Assembly: GCF_007786445.1 (NCBI RefSeq)
Contig: NZ_VNJI01000028.1
Coordinates: forward strand, 23,985-87,984
Length of the DNA: 64,000 bases
From: Paenibacillus cremeus
Lineage (GTDB): Bacteria > Bacillota > Bacilli > Paenibacillales > NBRC-103111
Reading direction: 5' to 3'
In this document: in pieces, positions 52,603 through 61,609 of the stretch
Numbering within the stretch: position 1 is the stretch's first letter
How the letters are laid out: each line of letters begins with the position of its first letter
Position numbers and translations under genes: made by a program
The notes under the pieces: generated by a model
The model's database searches: none
The model's input: the letters and a program-made list of their open reading frames with translations, nothing else
What the model was told of the DNA's origin: nothing

Positions 52603-55407
52603 ATGGCTGTAAATATAATGGATGAGAAATTTGGTCCAATAAACAGCTTGTTTCAAGGCTTTCTGGAAAGCACCACGGACGGTGTTTTAATCTGTGATAA
52701 AGATACAAAGGTCATCATGGCAAATCCGGCTTTTCAAACGATGTTCGGCTGGGAATTCTTAGACCTCGCTGGAAAAGACCATAATGAAATTCCAATCTTT
52801 TCAGTCGGGCAGCGCGATGAAGGGAATCAGCTGCATCGAAAACTAGTAACGGAAGGTCATGTCTCTAATTATATTACAAAACGCATGCACCGAAACGGCA
52901 GCGACGTTCACGTTTCCGTTTCACTTACAATAGTTGAACATTTGCAAAGTACATCTTACATTGCTATTTATCGAGATATTACGAGTCTAGTTAACAGCAG
53001 GATAAGGATTAGGGATAGCGAGCAATGCCTTAGATCATTATATGAGCATCATTCGGAGCCTGTTTTTACTTTGGATTTGGAAGGCCGCATTACTGACTGT
53101 AATTCCTTGTTTTTACAGCAGTCCGGATTCAGCGCACAAGAAATACTTGGTATGCCTTTTATGCCCCTGATTTCCCCAACCGATATTAACAGAACGATGA
53201 ATCACTTTAATGAAGCGAAACGGGGGAGAAAACAAAGGTATGGAGTCACAGTAATAGATAAAATGGGCCGTTGTCTTGAGTTGGATGTGACCAATATCCC
53301 TATTCAGGTTAATGGCGAGATTGTCGGGGTTTATGGAATCACTAAAGATATTACCGAACTGAAAAAGGTTCAACGTCAATTGCGCGATCGGGAACAGCAT
53401 TTCAAATCGCTGTTTAATCATCTGCCGGACGCCGTGTTTTCCTTTGATTTACACGGAAATTTTACCGGAGCAAACGCGGCTACCGAGAAGCTTCTCGGGT
53501 ATAACACGAATGAGCTGAAGGGATTTTCCTTCAAGCCTTTTGTGTTGGCAGAGGATCTTCCCGACACGGCCAACCATTTTAAACTGGCTGCTGAAGGCAA
53601 TATCCAGAGATATGCCACCAGAGGAATCGATAAAAAGGGAAGAATGCTTGATCTCGACGTAACCAATTTGCCGATCTATGTTGACGGCGAAATTGTAGGA
53701 GTATTCGGCATAGTTAGGGACATGACTGACATAGCGGAAGCGCAAAGGAAAATGGAAGAAAGTGAGCGGCGTTATCGAAAACTGGTCGAATTGTCGCCCA
53801 GTCCGATCATTGTTTACTCTGAGGGGAAATTTGTCTACATGAACGATGCAGCCGCTAAATGCTTTGGAACTAACGATCCTGAAGATATTTACGGCAAACC
53901 CGTTTTGGCGTTTGTACACCCTGAATTCCATCAGCTGGCTCGCGAGAGAAGCCGAACCGTTACGGTTGAGCGAGAAACGTTAAGCTGGGAAGAGATGAAG
54001 CTGCTGCGGGTGGACGGCTCTATCTTCGATGCAGAAACGATCGGAACCACGATAGAAATCGACGGTAAAACATCTTCGTTATTGATTATTCGTGACGTTA
54101 CAGAACGTAAAAAAGCGGAGGCCATCGTCACCTATCTGGCCAATCACGACATCCTTACGGCTATTCCCAATCGGTTGTATTTCAAGCGATTACTGGAACA
54201 AAGGCTTAAGCAGCATGCAACCGGCATGCTCGTGTTTATCGATTTGGATCGCTTCAAAGCAATCAATGATACGTTTGGGCATTCCGTTGGAGATCTCCTG
54301 CTTCAACAAGTCGGGCAAAGGTTAGTATCCGTGAATAATAGGGGGATTTTTTGCAGACAAGGCGGAGATGAATTTATCTCCTTTTTTTCGGATATAGAGG
54401 AGATAGATGCAGCTTCCATTGCACTAGAGATGATTGAAAAGCTATCTAGACCCTATGAAATCGACGGAACCTTTTTGGATATTACTCCGAGTGTAGGAAT
54501 TAGTATGTACCCTAAGGACAGCAATTTCGCGGAAATGCTGATCAAACAAGCTGATGCCGCGCTGTATGCCGCTAAAGAAAAGGGCAGAAATACATATGAG
54601 TTTTTTTCCAAGCGATTGGAAGAAAAAAACGAAAGGAAGGCATGGATCGGCACCCAGCTTCGAAAAGCCATTGAATTTAATGAATTTGAGCTTCATTTTC
54701 AACCCAAACACAATGTCCAAAGTAAAGTAATCCTTGGTGTGGAAGCATTAATCCGCTGGCAGCATCCCGAAATGGGAATTATTTCGCCCGATCAATTCAT
54801 TCCCGTAGCCGAGGAAACGAGACTTATACTTCCTATTGGCGAATGGGTGCTGCGAACGGCTTGTAAGCAAGCAAAACAATGGAGCAATCAAGGACATTCG
54901 CTGGTCATTTCCGTTAATGTGTCCGTCCAGCAGTTTTTACAGGAGGATTTCGTCACCCGGGTTCAATATGCTCTAGCCGAATCTGGGCTGAGTCCGGAGT
55001 TTCTAAATTTAGAAATCACGGAAAGCTTGCCTATGTTTGATTTTGATACGGTTATCGTTAAATTAAATCAAATCAAGTCTTTAGGTGTAACGATCTCATT
55101 AGATGATTTTGGTACAGGGTATTCTTCCTTGTCTTATTTAAGTGAGATTCCGTTTGATTATGTGAAAATCGATAAATCTTTCGTAAAACATATTCACACA
55201 CATTCGGTTCATTCCAGCATTATTCAAAGCGTAATTTCTATTGCTCATACCCTAAATAGAAAGGTTGTCGCGGAAGGGGTCGAATGTGAGGAAACACTTC
55301 ATTTCCTGCAAGAGTCCGGCTGTGATGAGGTCCAAGGATTTTATTTGCATCCTCCCCTGACCTCAGTTCAAATGGAGAAACTGCTTCAACTAGGAAGGTA
55401 TTCCTAA
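52603..55407 (+). CDS. Multi-PAS-GGDEF-EAL protein
   Basis: 934 aa, cytoplasmic. About four PAS domains in the first 500 residues; two of them share the repeated phrase LDVTNxPIxVxGEIVGVxGI, showing internal duplication. The GGDEF motif is intact (about 587-591), and the EAL domain has EALIRW (about 714), EITESL, DDFGTGYSSL, KIDKSF and AEGVE. Both synthetic and hydrolytic activities are possible; the output may depend on PAS input. ATG 52603 follows AAGGGGG. It closes the first tight run of the operon; a 150-bp gap follows. Confidence 0.9.
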   Translation: MAVNIMDEKFGPINSLFQGFLESTTDGVLICDKDTKVIMANPAFQTMFGWEFLDLAGKDHNEIPIFSVGQRDEGNQLHRKLVTEGHVSNYITKRMHRNGSDVHVSVSLTIVEHLQSTSYIAIYRDITSLVNSRIRIRDSEQCLRSLYEHHSEPVFTLDLEGRITDCNSLFLQQSGFSAQEILGMPFMPLISPTDINRTMNHFNEAKRGRKQRYGVTVIDKMGRCLELDVTNIPIQVNGEIVGVYGITKDITELKKVQRQLRDREQHFKSLFNHLPDAVFSFDLHGNFTGANAATEKLLGYNTNELKGFSFKPFVLAEDLPDTANHFKLAAEGNIQRYATRGIDKKGRMLDLDVTNLPIYVDGEIVGVFGIVRDMTDIAEAQRKMEESERRYRKLVELSPSPIIVYSEGKFVYMNDAAAKCFGTNDPEDIYGKPVLAFVHPEFHQLARERSRTVTVERETLSWEEMKLLRVDGSIFDAETIGTTIEIDGKTSSLLIIRDVTERKKAEAIVTYLANHDILTAIPNRLYFKRLLEQRLKQHATGMLVFIDLDRFKAINDTFGHSVGDLLLQQVGQRLVSVNNRGIFCRQGGDEFISFFSDIEEIDAASIALEMIEKLSRPYEIDGTFLDITPSVGISMYPKDSNFAEMLIKQADAALYAAKEKGRNTYEFFSKRLEEKNERKAWIGTQLRKAIEFNEFELHFQPKHNVQSKVILGVEALIRWQHPEMGIISPDQFIPVAEETRLILPIGEWVLRTACKQAKQWSNQGHSLVISVNVSVQQFLQEDFVTRVQYALAESGLSPEFLNLEITESLPMFDFDTVIVKLNQIKSLGVTISLDDFGTGYSSLSYLSEIPFDYVKIDKSFVKHIHTHSVHSSIIQSVISIAHTLNRKVVAEGVECEETLHFLQESGCDEVQGFYLHPPLTSVQMEKLLQLGRYS

Positions 55408-55557
55408 TCGGGTTGTTGACCTGGAAAATAAGAATTGCCGGTGATAGGTATGAAGCGGCGGAAATGATTTACTAATCATAATAATTAAGTTGGTGAGAAC
55501 CTCGACCGGGAAGGGCTTCAGCTCGCTTGGAATTTCGCAGGAGGTGGCCCATACGTT

Positions 55558-56472
55558 GTGAAGACTTTTCTCCAAAAGCTTTTTGGTCTTGGAGGACACG
55601 ATACAAATGTTCAATCGCAAGAGCTGCCGCCTCCCCCTTCCATGCGAAGCTTACGTGAACATCAAAGGGAATCGGCAATCGAATGGGTTGCAAGCCGGAT
55701 GAGGCAGTTGCTTCAGACGGAATGCCGGGAAGCGGGAGCGTTAACGGATGATGAAAAAAAATATCTGATCTATCTGGCCTCCTGCCTGATTGAATGGGTG
55801 GAGAAGGATCTAGATGTTTATCTCTCAATTAAGGAAATGCCGTTATCGGATAAACATCATAAGTACCTGCTTAAGGTTTATGAGGAAGTGAAAGAGGAGA
55901 TCCGTCATTGTTTTCCACCCGGAAACACAGAACCGATGGAGCAGCACGAGGATGAGGCAGTATGGCGGGTATACCGCGATGTTCTGCACGCCGTCACGCA
56001 AAAAAAATTCCTATTGATTCGGGAAGGGGAAGTCAGTTCCTTCAGGCAGGGGGACATCATTTGTGAAGCAATCATTAAAGAACGATCCGATATCCCGAGG
56101 GCCAGGGATTTAGCCAAGCTAAGCCTGCTCGAGCTTGGTGTTTCGGCGTCCTCGATCATGAGTCACTTGCTGCTCATTTCCGAAGCAATTACGAACGTTC
56201 TCAAACACGCAAACGAAGGAAAGCTTACTATCGTCGACGCTAAAACTTCCCTGCATGTGCTGGTGGAGGATACAGGTCCGGGCTTTCCGTTAAAAATACT
56301 TCCCTATACGACGCTGATGGCTGGTTATTCAACCAAAAAGTCGCTGGGGCAGGGCTTCACATTAATGATGAAAATGGCGGAGCAGGTGCTGCTGTCCACT
56401 TCTTCCAGGGGCTCCACCCTCATCCTCGTTTTTCATGGGAAAGAAGGTGCCAAACATGAAAGTATTGTCTAA
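55558..56472 (+). CDS. RsbW/RsbT-like serine kinase with an extra N-terminal domain
   Basis: 304 aa. The C-terminal 130 residues are a small GHKL ATPase: N-box SEAITNVLKHAN, VEDTGPGFP and GYSTKKSLGQGFTLMM. This is the HATPase_c_2 type of anti-sigma kinases and RsbT-like switch kinases. The N-terminal 170 residues are mostly helical with no recognised domain, more than in RsbW/SpoIIAB, which are about 140 aa. GTG 55558 is about 13 nt after GGAGG, a long spacing. It is the likely kinase partner of the two STAS proteins. Confidence 0.78.
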   Translation: MKTFLQKLFGLGGHDTNVQSQELPPPPSMRSLREHQRESAIEWVASRMRQLLQTECREAGALTDDEKKYLIYLASCLIEWVEKDLDVYLSIKEMPLSDKHHKYLLKVYEEVKEEIRHCFPPGNTEPMEQHEDEAVWRVYRDVLHAVTQKKFLLIREGEVSSFRQGDIICEAIIKERSDIPRARDLAKLSLLELGVSASSIMSHLLLISEAITNVLKHANEGKLTIVDAKTSLHVLVEDTGPGFPLKILPYTTLMAGYSTKKSLGQGFTLMMKMAEQVLLSTSSRGSTLILVFHGKEGAKHESIV

Positions 56473-57508
56473 TGCCGATGATGTAATCGCGAGAACGCTC
56501 CGGACATCCATGCTGATCGATGGCTTTTGGGAGAGGTGGTTGGTTCATGGAATAGACCGCGATGAATTAACTAATATCCGCAGCCGAATTACCACCATCG
56601 AAGGCTGGAGCGAAGGTTGGCTATCCGTATCCAATAAAATGGAAACGATCGCCGGACGGCTTAAAGAACAGAAGCAGCTGGGCGAGGCGGAATACATGTA
56701 CCGTGCAGCCTCGCTTGGATATAATCTGATTCATTGGATCTATCCGGATCGGAATACGGAAAAAAGGAGATGGTACTCATCCTGTATCCGTGCCTTTCAT
56801 TCCGCAGATTTATTATCGCCCATCGAAACGTGGTACAAACAGATTGAAGTCGAAAATAATAAATGCCCGGGTAGAATTCGAATTCCTTCTCAGACGCGCG
56901 GATGTATTATTATCGTCAATCCGATTGACTCGACGAAAGAGGAATTATTTAAATATGAAATGGATTTTAATCAAGGCGGATATATTACCGTAAGCTTTGA
57001 CGGACCGGGACAAGGAGAAACCTATACCTTTAACGGCCTAAGAGGTACGAAAACCAGATGGGAGTCCTTTATGGATAACCTGATTGAGTTTACCGCGGAT
57101 GAATTCCCGGGACTGCCGGTTTATTTGTTTGGCACAAGCCTGGGGGCGTCATGGGCCGTTTACGGAAGCTGTCACCCGCTGGTCAAGAAGACGGTTGCCT
57201 GCAGTCCTGCCGTACAATTTGAGAGGCTACAGCTTCCGGCTTACTTTCTGGAGCGGATGGATTATTCCTGTACGTTAATCCCGGAGCAAAGGGCGATTCC
57301 AGACTTCAAGAGCTTGCGATATCGTTCGCCTGTTATGGTCGTTCATGGGAAAAAAGATCAGATGGTGCATTCCTCCGACATGTATCAATTGTATGAAAGT
57401 CTGCCTGCCGGCAAAAGCTTGACTGAATATGAGGAAGAGGGGCATTGCTGCAATTACCGATTGGCCGAAATCAGGCAGCGGGCCATGAGCTGGTTTGCTC
57501 TCAAGTAA
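56456..57508 (+). CDS. Alpha/beta hydrolase, FrsA/DHPON-hydrolase-like
   Basis: 350 aa. A helical N-terminal domain (about 1-140) precedes an alpha/beta hydrolase core: PIDSTKEELF, SFDGPGQGET, the nucleophile elbow GTSLGAS, Asp in HGKKDQMV and His in EEGHCCN. The layout resembles 2,6-dihydropseudooxynicotine hydrolase and FrsA-type esterases, which cleave C-C or ester bonds. It overlaps the kinase gene by 17 nt and lies 16 bp before the sensor, so it is truly part of the signalling operon. Its job there is unknown; a ligand-modifying enzyme is one idea. Confidence 0.8.
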   Translation: MKVLSNADDVIARTLRTSMLIDGFWERWLVHGIDRDELTNIRSRITTIEGWSEGWLSVSNKMETIAGRLKEQKQLGEAEYMYRAASLGYNLIHWIYPDRNTEKRRWYSSCIRAFHSADLLSPIETWYKQIEVENNKCPGRIRIPSQTRGCIIIVNPIDSTKEELFKYEMDFNQGGYITVSFDGPGQGETYTFNGLRGTKTRWESFMDNLIEFTADEFPGLPVYLFGTSLGASWAVYGSCHPLVKKTVACSPAVQFERLQLPAYFLERMDYSCTLIPEQRAIPDFKSLRYRSPVMVVHGKKDQMVHSSDMYQLYESLPAGKSLTEYEEEGHCCNYRLAEIRQRAMSWFALK

Positions 57509-57524
57509 GAAAGGAGAAGACGGA

Positions 57525-59096
57525 ATGATTCAACGAAAAAGCTCGCTGCAAAGACAATTTTTAATCCGTATGCTTCTTGTCCTGATCGTCACGGCCGTTG
57601 TCTCGGGCGGCATTCAGTTATATTTAATCAACACACAAATTTCGCAAGAGACCGAGAGCCAAGCAATATTGGCGGCACAAAGCGTAAATAACGGGATGGG
57701 AGAAACGATCGCGGCATCCGCCGCCATTGAACATCAAATCGATTTGAAATTGATTTCGTATTCGAAACATATCGCAGATTTGCTGAAAGGAAAAGAACCC
57801 GACACGATTCGGAACGATGATCTGAAAACCATTCGGGACCAGCTGGGGATCGCGGGAATTACTCTTTTAACCCGAAAGGGCGACGACATTGTCGGGGTCG
57901 CTTCCACGGACCCGACGGAAATCGGGTTTAGCATGAAAAAAGTCGGTTTCTACGAGGCAGGCACAATGCTTCTGGCGGGTGGAAAACCTCCGATTCCCGG
58001 AGCGACGTATTTAGAAAACAATATGGTGGTGCTTCCAATTGCTCAATCGGGCTCACATGAGGAGCAAGCCGCATTTTATAAATACGCTTATTATCATCCT
58101 CCAGGAACCTCATATGTCATCAACCCCTATATCGAGGCAGGCGAGGTCAACCAGTTTATCCGGCAGGTAGGTCCGGATGCATGGATTCCGAAGCTAAAGC
58201 AGGAAAATCCGTATGTGGTTGAAGCGGCGGTGCTGACTCCGAAGGTGTTTGCGGATCCCGCGCTGGAGCAGAAATTGTACCCGCCCTTAAAAAGAGTCGT
58301 AAACGGCGAACACGAATACCAAACCGACCGGGATATAAATTTGTTAAAAAAAATGGCGGATCAGCCTGTCAAAGATACCTCCATACAATTAGTTAACGGA
58401 AAAAAGCTTTACAAAATGTTTATGCCTGTCCAGAAGGATCAGGTCGTATATATCGCATTGGATTACGGAAAAATTAGTGCGCCTTTGTATCGCCATTCGA
58501 TATTATTAATCATTTTTGGTCTGCTGTCCCTTGTAGCGCTGTTTATGCTGACGGCCAGCTTTTTTACCCGGATCTACCGGAACATACAGAAGATTATTCA
58601 GCAAATAAATCATCTGGAAAAAGGCAACTTAACCGTGAAAAGCGATGTGTCCGACAAAGGGGAGCTGGAGGCGCTGTCCCATTCCGTAAACACCATGACC
58701 GACGCCCTTCATCAGCTGCTGACGGCTACGTACGAAAAAGCGACAAAGGCTCAAATCGTCTCAGCCGTGCTGGAGGTGGAAGCGAACCAATCGGTCGAGA
58801 AGGTCTACACGATCTCGATGGAAACGACCGCCAAATCAAGGGAATCCATTGAAGATATTCAATATTTTCTGGATCAGATTGAAGCGCATTTGGAAGGACA
58901 GAAGGAAAACCCGAATGCAAAAGAAATCCTCGATAAAGTGGACGGAATGCGTAACCTGGCCAAAGACAGAACAAATAATACGACGGAGATCACGATCACG
59001 CTTTCCGATTTAATCAAGTCTCTGCACGGGCAATCCAGCGAGCTTTCCAATCTTTCGAATTCCCTGATGCAGCAGCTTGGAAAATTCACTTTCTAA
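57525..59096 (+). CDS. Cache-HAMP membrane sensor with no catalytic output domain
   Basis: 523 aa. Membrane helix about 12-34, an extracytoplasmic Cache-like domain about 35-325, second helix about 330-352, HAMP about 353-405, then about 115 residues of helices (TTAKSRESIEDIQYFLDQIE, then NNTTEITITLSDLIKSLH). There is no chemoreceptor hairpin, kinase or GGDEF domain, so the coiled tail probably acts by contacting the STAS/phosphatase proteins encoded next. AAAGGAG precedes ATG 57525. Confidence 0.8.
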   Translation: MIQRKSSLQRQFLIRMLLVLIVTAVVSGGIQLYLINTQISQETESQAILAAQSVNNGMGETIAASAAIEHQIDLKLISYSKHIADLLKGKEPDTIRNDDLKTIRDQLGIAGITLLTRKGDDIVGVASTDPTEIGFSMKKVGFYEAGTMLLAGGKPPIPGATYLENNMVVLPIAQSGSHEEQAAFYKYAYYHPPGTSYVINPYIEAGEVNQFIRQVGPDAWIPKLKQENPYVVEAAVLTPKVFADPALEQKLYPPLKRVVNGEHEYQTDRDINLLKKMADQPVKDTSIQLVNGKKLYKMFMPVQKDQVVYIALDYGKISAPLYRHSILLIIFGLLSLVALFMLTASFFTRIYRNIQKIIQQINHLEKGNLTVKSDVSDKGELEALSHSVNTMTDALHQLLTATYEKATKAQIVSAVLEVEANQSVEKVYTISMETTAKSRESIEDIQYFLDQIEAHLEGQKENPNAKEILDKVDGMRNLAKDRTNNTTEITITLSDLIKSLHGQSSELSNLSNSLMQQLGKFTF

Positions 59097-59157
59097 AAAA
59101 ATTTACCGCAGTCGGACTGAAATTTCCTGCATCTGCGGTCATGATGGAGGTCCCGCA

Positions 59158-59469
59158 ATGTCTCTGAAAATTGAGGCAAGTATAAACGCTTCAACCTTTA
59201 TGCTTAAACTGTTTGGTCTGATGGATTATTCGACCATAGATGGCTTTAAGCTCGATATTCCGGAAAATATCGACAAAATACAGATAGACTTCACCAATAT
59301 CGACTTTATTGATTCTACGGGTATCGGTTCGTTGATTTCGATCATTTATACTGCGGAGGAACGAGGACTTGATGTCGAATTTACAGGATTAAACGACAGC
59401 ACCCGTGATTTGTTTGAAACGGTAGGGGTGTTCAGAATTATGGAGGCTCTTTTGAAAGGGGGCCTATAG
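59158..59469 (+). CDS. STAS-domain anti-sigma factor antagonist
   Basis: 103 aa, single STAS domain with the phospho-acceptor region FTNIDFIDSTGIGSLISI (Ser in DSTGIG) and a C-terminal LNDSTRDLFETVGV helix. GGAGG is 7 nt upstream of ATG 59158; an earlier in-frame start lies in the sensor gene. It is 3 bp before the SpoIIE-type phosphatase, which is expected to dephosphorylate it. It is the second STAS of the operon and diverges clearly from the first. Confidence 0.88.
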   Translation: MSLKIEASINASTFMLKLFGLMDYSTIDGFKLDIPENIDKIQIDFTNIDFIDSTGIGSLISIIYTAEERGLDVEFTGLNDSTRDLFETVGVFRIMEALLKGGL

Positions 59470-59472
59470 AGG

Positions 59473-60309
59473 ATGTATTCTCGTCGATTTTTGCTCCATT
59501 CCCAAGACGAAATCGGTTCCCACAACGCAGCACTGCAGCGTGAAATTCATTTGGCGCGGAATATTCAAACCAAGCTGTTAAATGGAGAAAAGCCGGAGCT
59601 AAAGGCAGGTGAGGTTTCTGGAGTGTCGATTCCGGCACGGCTGATCGGAGGCGACTATTTCGATTTTTATCCTCTTCCTAACGGCAGGCTCCGCATCGTG
59701 ATAGGCGATGTGATGGGGAAAGGAATTCCGGCTGCCATGCTGATGATCCTGACGCGAGGAGCCTTCCGCAGTGCGGCGGAATCGACGCAAGGTCCCGGGG
59801 AAACCCTTACGGCGATGAATAACGCCATGTACAAGGATTTGAGGGTGTTAAATTCCTTCGTTACCGTGTTCTGCGCCGACTGGGACCCGAATACAGGCAT
59901 AATGATATATGCTAATGCGGGGCATACTCTGCCGGTAGTTATCCGTTCCGATTTGCAGGCATTTGAACCTCCGAACCTCAAAAACGTCATGCTTGGCGGA
60001 CTTCCCGGGCAGATATACAAAGAAGAACGAATCCATCTTAAAGAGGATGATTTGATTTTCTTTTATACGGACGGGATCGTCGAGGCTCAAAACCGCGAAG
60101 GCGAAATGTTTAAAATTGACCGGCTTATTGCGCTGCTTCGGAAGAATGTATATAAAAAAGTATCCGAGATCGAGTCCGTTGTCGTGGACACCCTTCATAA
60201 TTTTACGGATGGATTGCCGCAAAAAGACGACATCACCATGGTTATTCTGAAGATTGATAAAGAAAACACGGAGATCGCTAGTTTTAATGCTCCAATTATG
60301 ACAAAGTGA
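59473..60309 (+). CDS. SpoIIE/RsbU-type PP2C serine phosphatase
   Basis: A 278-aa PPM phosphatase. A short helical N-terminus (about 1-40) precedes the catalytic domain with metal-binding acidic motifs GGDYFDF, GDVMGKG, FFYTDGI and KDDITMV. The length fits RsbU-like enzymes that reactivate phosphorylated STAS antagonists. Its recognition helix region is REIHLARNIQTKLL. It completes a sensor-STAS-phosphatase unit opposite the RsbW/T-like kinase, a partner-switching design. No sigma factor gene is seen nearby. Confidence 0.9.
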   Translation: MYSRRFLLHSQDEIGSHNAALQREIHLARNIQTKLLNGEKPELKAGEVSGVSIPARLIGGDYFDFYPLPNGRLRIVIGDVMGKGIPAAMLMILTRGAFRSAAESTQGPGETLTAMNNAMYKDLRVLNSFVTVFCADWDPNTGIMIYANAGHTLPVVIRSDLQAFEPPNLKNVMLGGLPGQIYKEERIHLKEDDLIFFYTDGIVEAQNREGEMFKIDRLIALLRKNVYKKVSEIESVVVDTLHNFTDGLPQKDDITMVILKIDKENTEIASFNAPIMTK

Positions 60310-60503
60310 AGAGTAGTGAGCCTGAAGCGGAGCGAATCATGCTGCGCTACTTGGCAGATCTCGGAGAAAAGGTCGAGCAGCTGTGCCTGACCACGAGGGA
60401 GCCGTCAGCGAAGAAACTGCATATCGCAAAACAGATTGTGGAAGATGAACGTTTGCTGTCGAGCAAGGGGATTCGCTCGGCGATTGACCCAGAAGCGCGG
60501 TAG
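60306..60503 (+). CDS. Small protein of unknown function at the operon end
   Basis: 65 aa starting at GTG 60306, which overlaps the phosphatase stop (GTGA). The sequence is charged and helical (LRYLADLGEKVEQLC, AKKLHIAKQIVEDERLL), with no recognised domain. The overlap and fitting composition support translation. It ends just before a breakpoint into unrelated degraded sequence, so its C-terminus could have been altered. Confidence 0.5.
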   Translation: MKSSEPEAERIMLRYLADLGEKVEQLCLTTREPSAKKLHIAKQIVEDERLLSSKGIRSAIDPEAR

Positions 60504-60504
60504 T

Positions 60505-60888
60505 AAAACTCCAAGTATTATTTTTTGTTATTGGTGGAGTTCCCTCAGGAATCATACTTTGTGTAAAACTAACCGTCACCGTATATGCGGTGTTCCATTG
60601 AAGCGGCCCTTTAGGAACCAACATAAACCCATGATCTTCATTAGCTATTTTAGTTCGGTCAACTAGATAATAGTCTACACTACCTGACGGCCCGGATATT
60701 TGTCCGCTGATGAAGGTAAATCTATTTTCGAAAGAACCGCTAATTGTGATTGGGTAACCAACTCTAGCACCTTGCTTTCCATAAAAAGCCAAGGGATTCG
60801 GAGTTTCAGAAGCAGCCCAAAATGGAGTGACGTTTGATTGGCCATTGTAAGGGTAATAAACTACCTTATCATTCAGCTTGTGGAGTTG
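60505..60888 (-). pseudogene. Fragment of a secreted-type protein gene
   Basis: A minus-strand frame without start encodes VVYYPYNGQSNVTPFW, PLAFYGKQGARVGYPITIS, DYYLVDRTKIANEDHGF and NNTWSFTT, which reads like the C-terminal beta-rich domain attached to CAP/SCP-type extracellular proteins of Bacilli. The N-terminal part and signal peptide are missing (TAA at 60889-60891), and downstream the frame runs into the end of the signalling operon. It is a truncated relic. Confidence 0.6.
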
Positions 60889-61008
60889 TTAATCCAAACG
60901 GAACAATACATTGCACAAAATAATAAGCTCTGGTTGAAAGAAGAGTTCGAAAAATACCAGTGAAATCAAGAAATATTACAATTGAACTCGAGAAATGCAT
61001 GCCTGCGG

Positions 61009-61122
61009 TATATAATGTGACACATCATACAAAACTAACCGTTTTCACTGAATAGAGGAACGGATTTTTTTACTTAGTTTTTTAAACAGTAAACACAAAC
61101 ACTATATAGTGTGACACATCAT
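61009..61122. repeat. Direct repeat pair, 20 bp
   Basis: TATATAATGTGACACATCAT at 61009-61028 and TATATAGTGTGACACATCAT at 61103-61122 differ at one position. They probably mark ends of an old insertion. Confidence 0.6.
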
Positions 61123-61176
61123 TCATATTGAAAACTGTCGGGTGACAAGAACTTGATACATTACAAGCCGCATAAT

Positions 61177-61307
61177 AGGGACTGTTGACAAAGTCTCGGC
61201 TAAACAAAACGCTGATGATTCACTACAATATATAGTGGATCATCAGCGTTTTTAATTCCAGATATTGTATCACCTAGATGTGAATTGCTGTTTGTCAACA
61301 GTCCCTA
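61177..61307. mobile_element. 131-bp MITE-like element
   Basis: Perfect 16-bp terminal inverted repeats AGGGACTGTTGACAAA (61177-61192) and TTTGTCAACAGTCCCT (61292-61307) enclose a near-perfect 18-bp internal hairpin (AACGCTGATGATTCACTA with its one-mismatch complement). There is no coding capacity. The terminal repeats suggest mobilisation by a full-length IS elsewhere in the genome. A target duplication beyond TA is not evident. Confidence 0.75.
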
Positions 61308-61329
61308 ATACGCGGTTTTTTTGTCTTAT

Positions 61330-61402
61330 GATATAAAGTTCTTGTCAAAACCAAATGACAAGAACTTTATATCATTCCCGAAATTGACAAGAACATTATA
61401 TC
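61330..61402. repeat. Inverted and direct copies of an 18-bp IS-end-like repeat
   Basis: GATATAAAGTTCTTGTCA (61330-61347) pairs perfectly with TGACAAGAACTTTATATC (61356-61373). A further copy with one change lies at 61385-61402, and a partial one at 61143-61159 on the other side of the MITE. These look like nested insertion sequence ends. Confidence 0.6.
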
Positions 61403-61609
61403 ATTTCCGACGGGCTGTGAAATGAGGGCTACAGTAAGGTCGCCCCCTTGGTGATAAAATTGAAGTCAGTCAAGTAAATTATGATTTCATATAATGTGTT
61501 ATTGACCAACCTAGGGGATTAAACTAACTGGCAGAATAACGCAGGATTTGCCTATTGGTGCGTCTAATATTTCTATGGTGCATTTGTCATAGAGAGTGGG
61601 AGCTGTAAA

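Noticed and set aside
61009..61402. Possible CRISPR array from closely spaced repeats
   Set aside because: Repeat units differ in sequence, occur in both orientations and have irregular spacing; they are transposon ends, not a CRISPR array.
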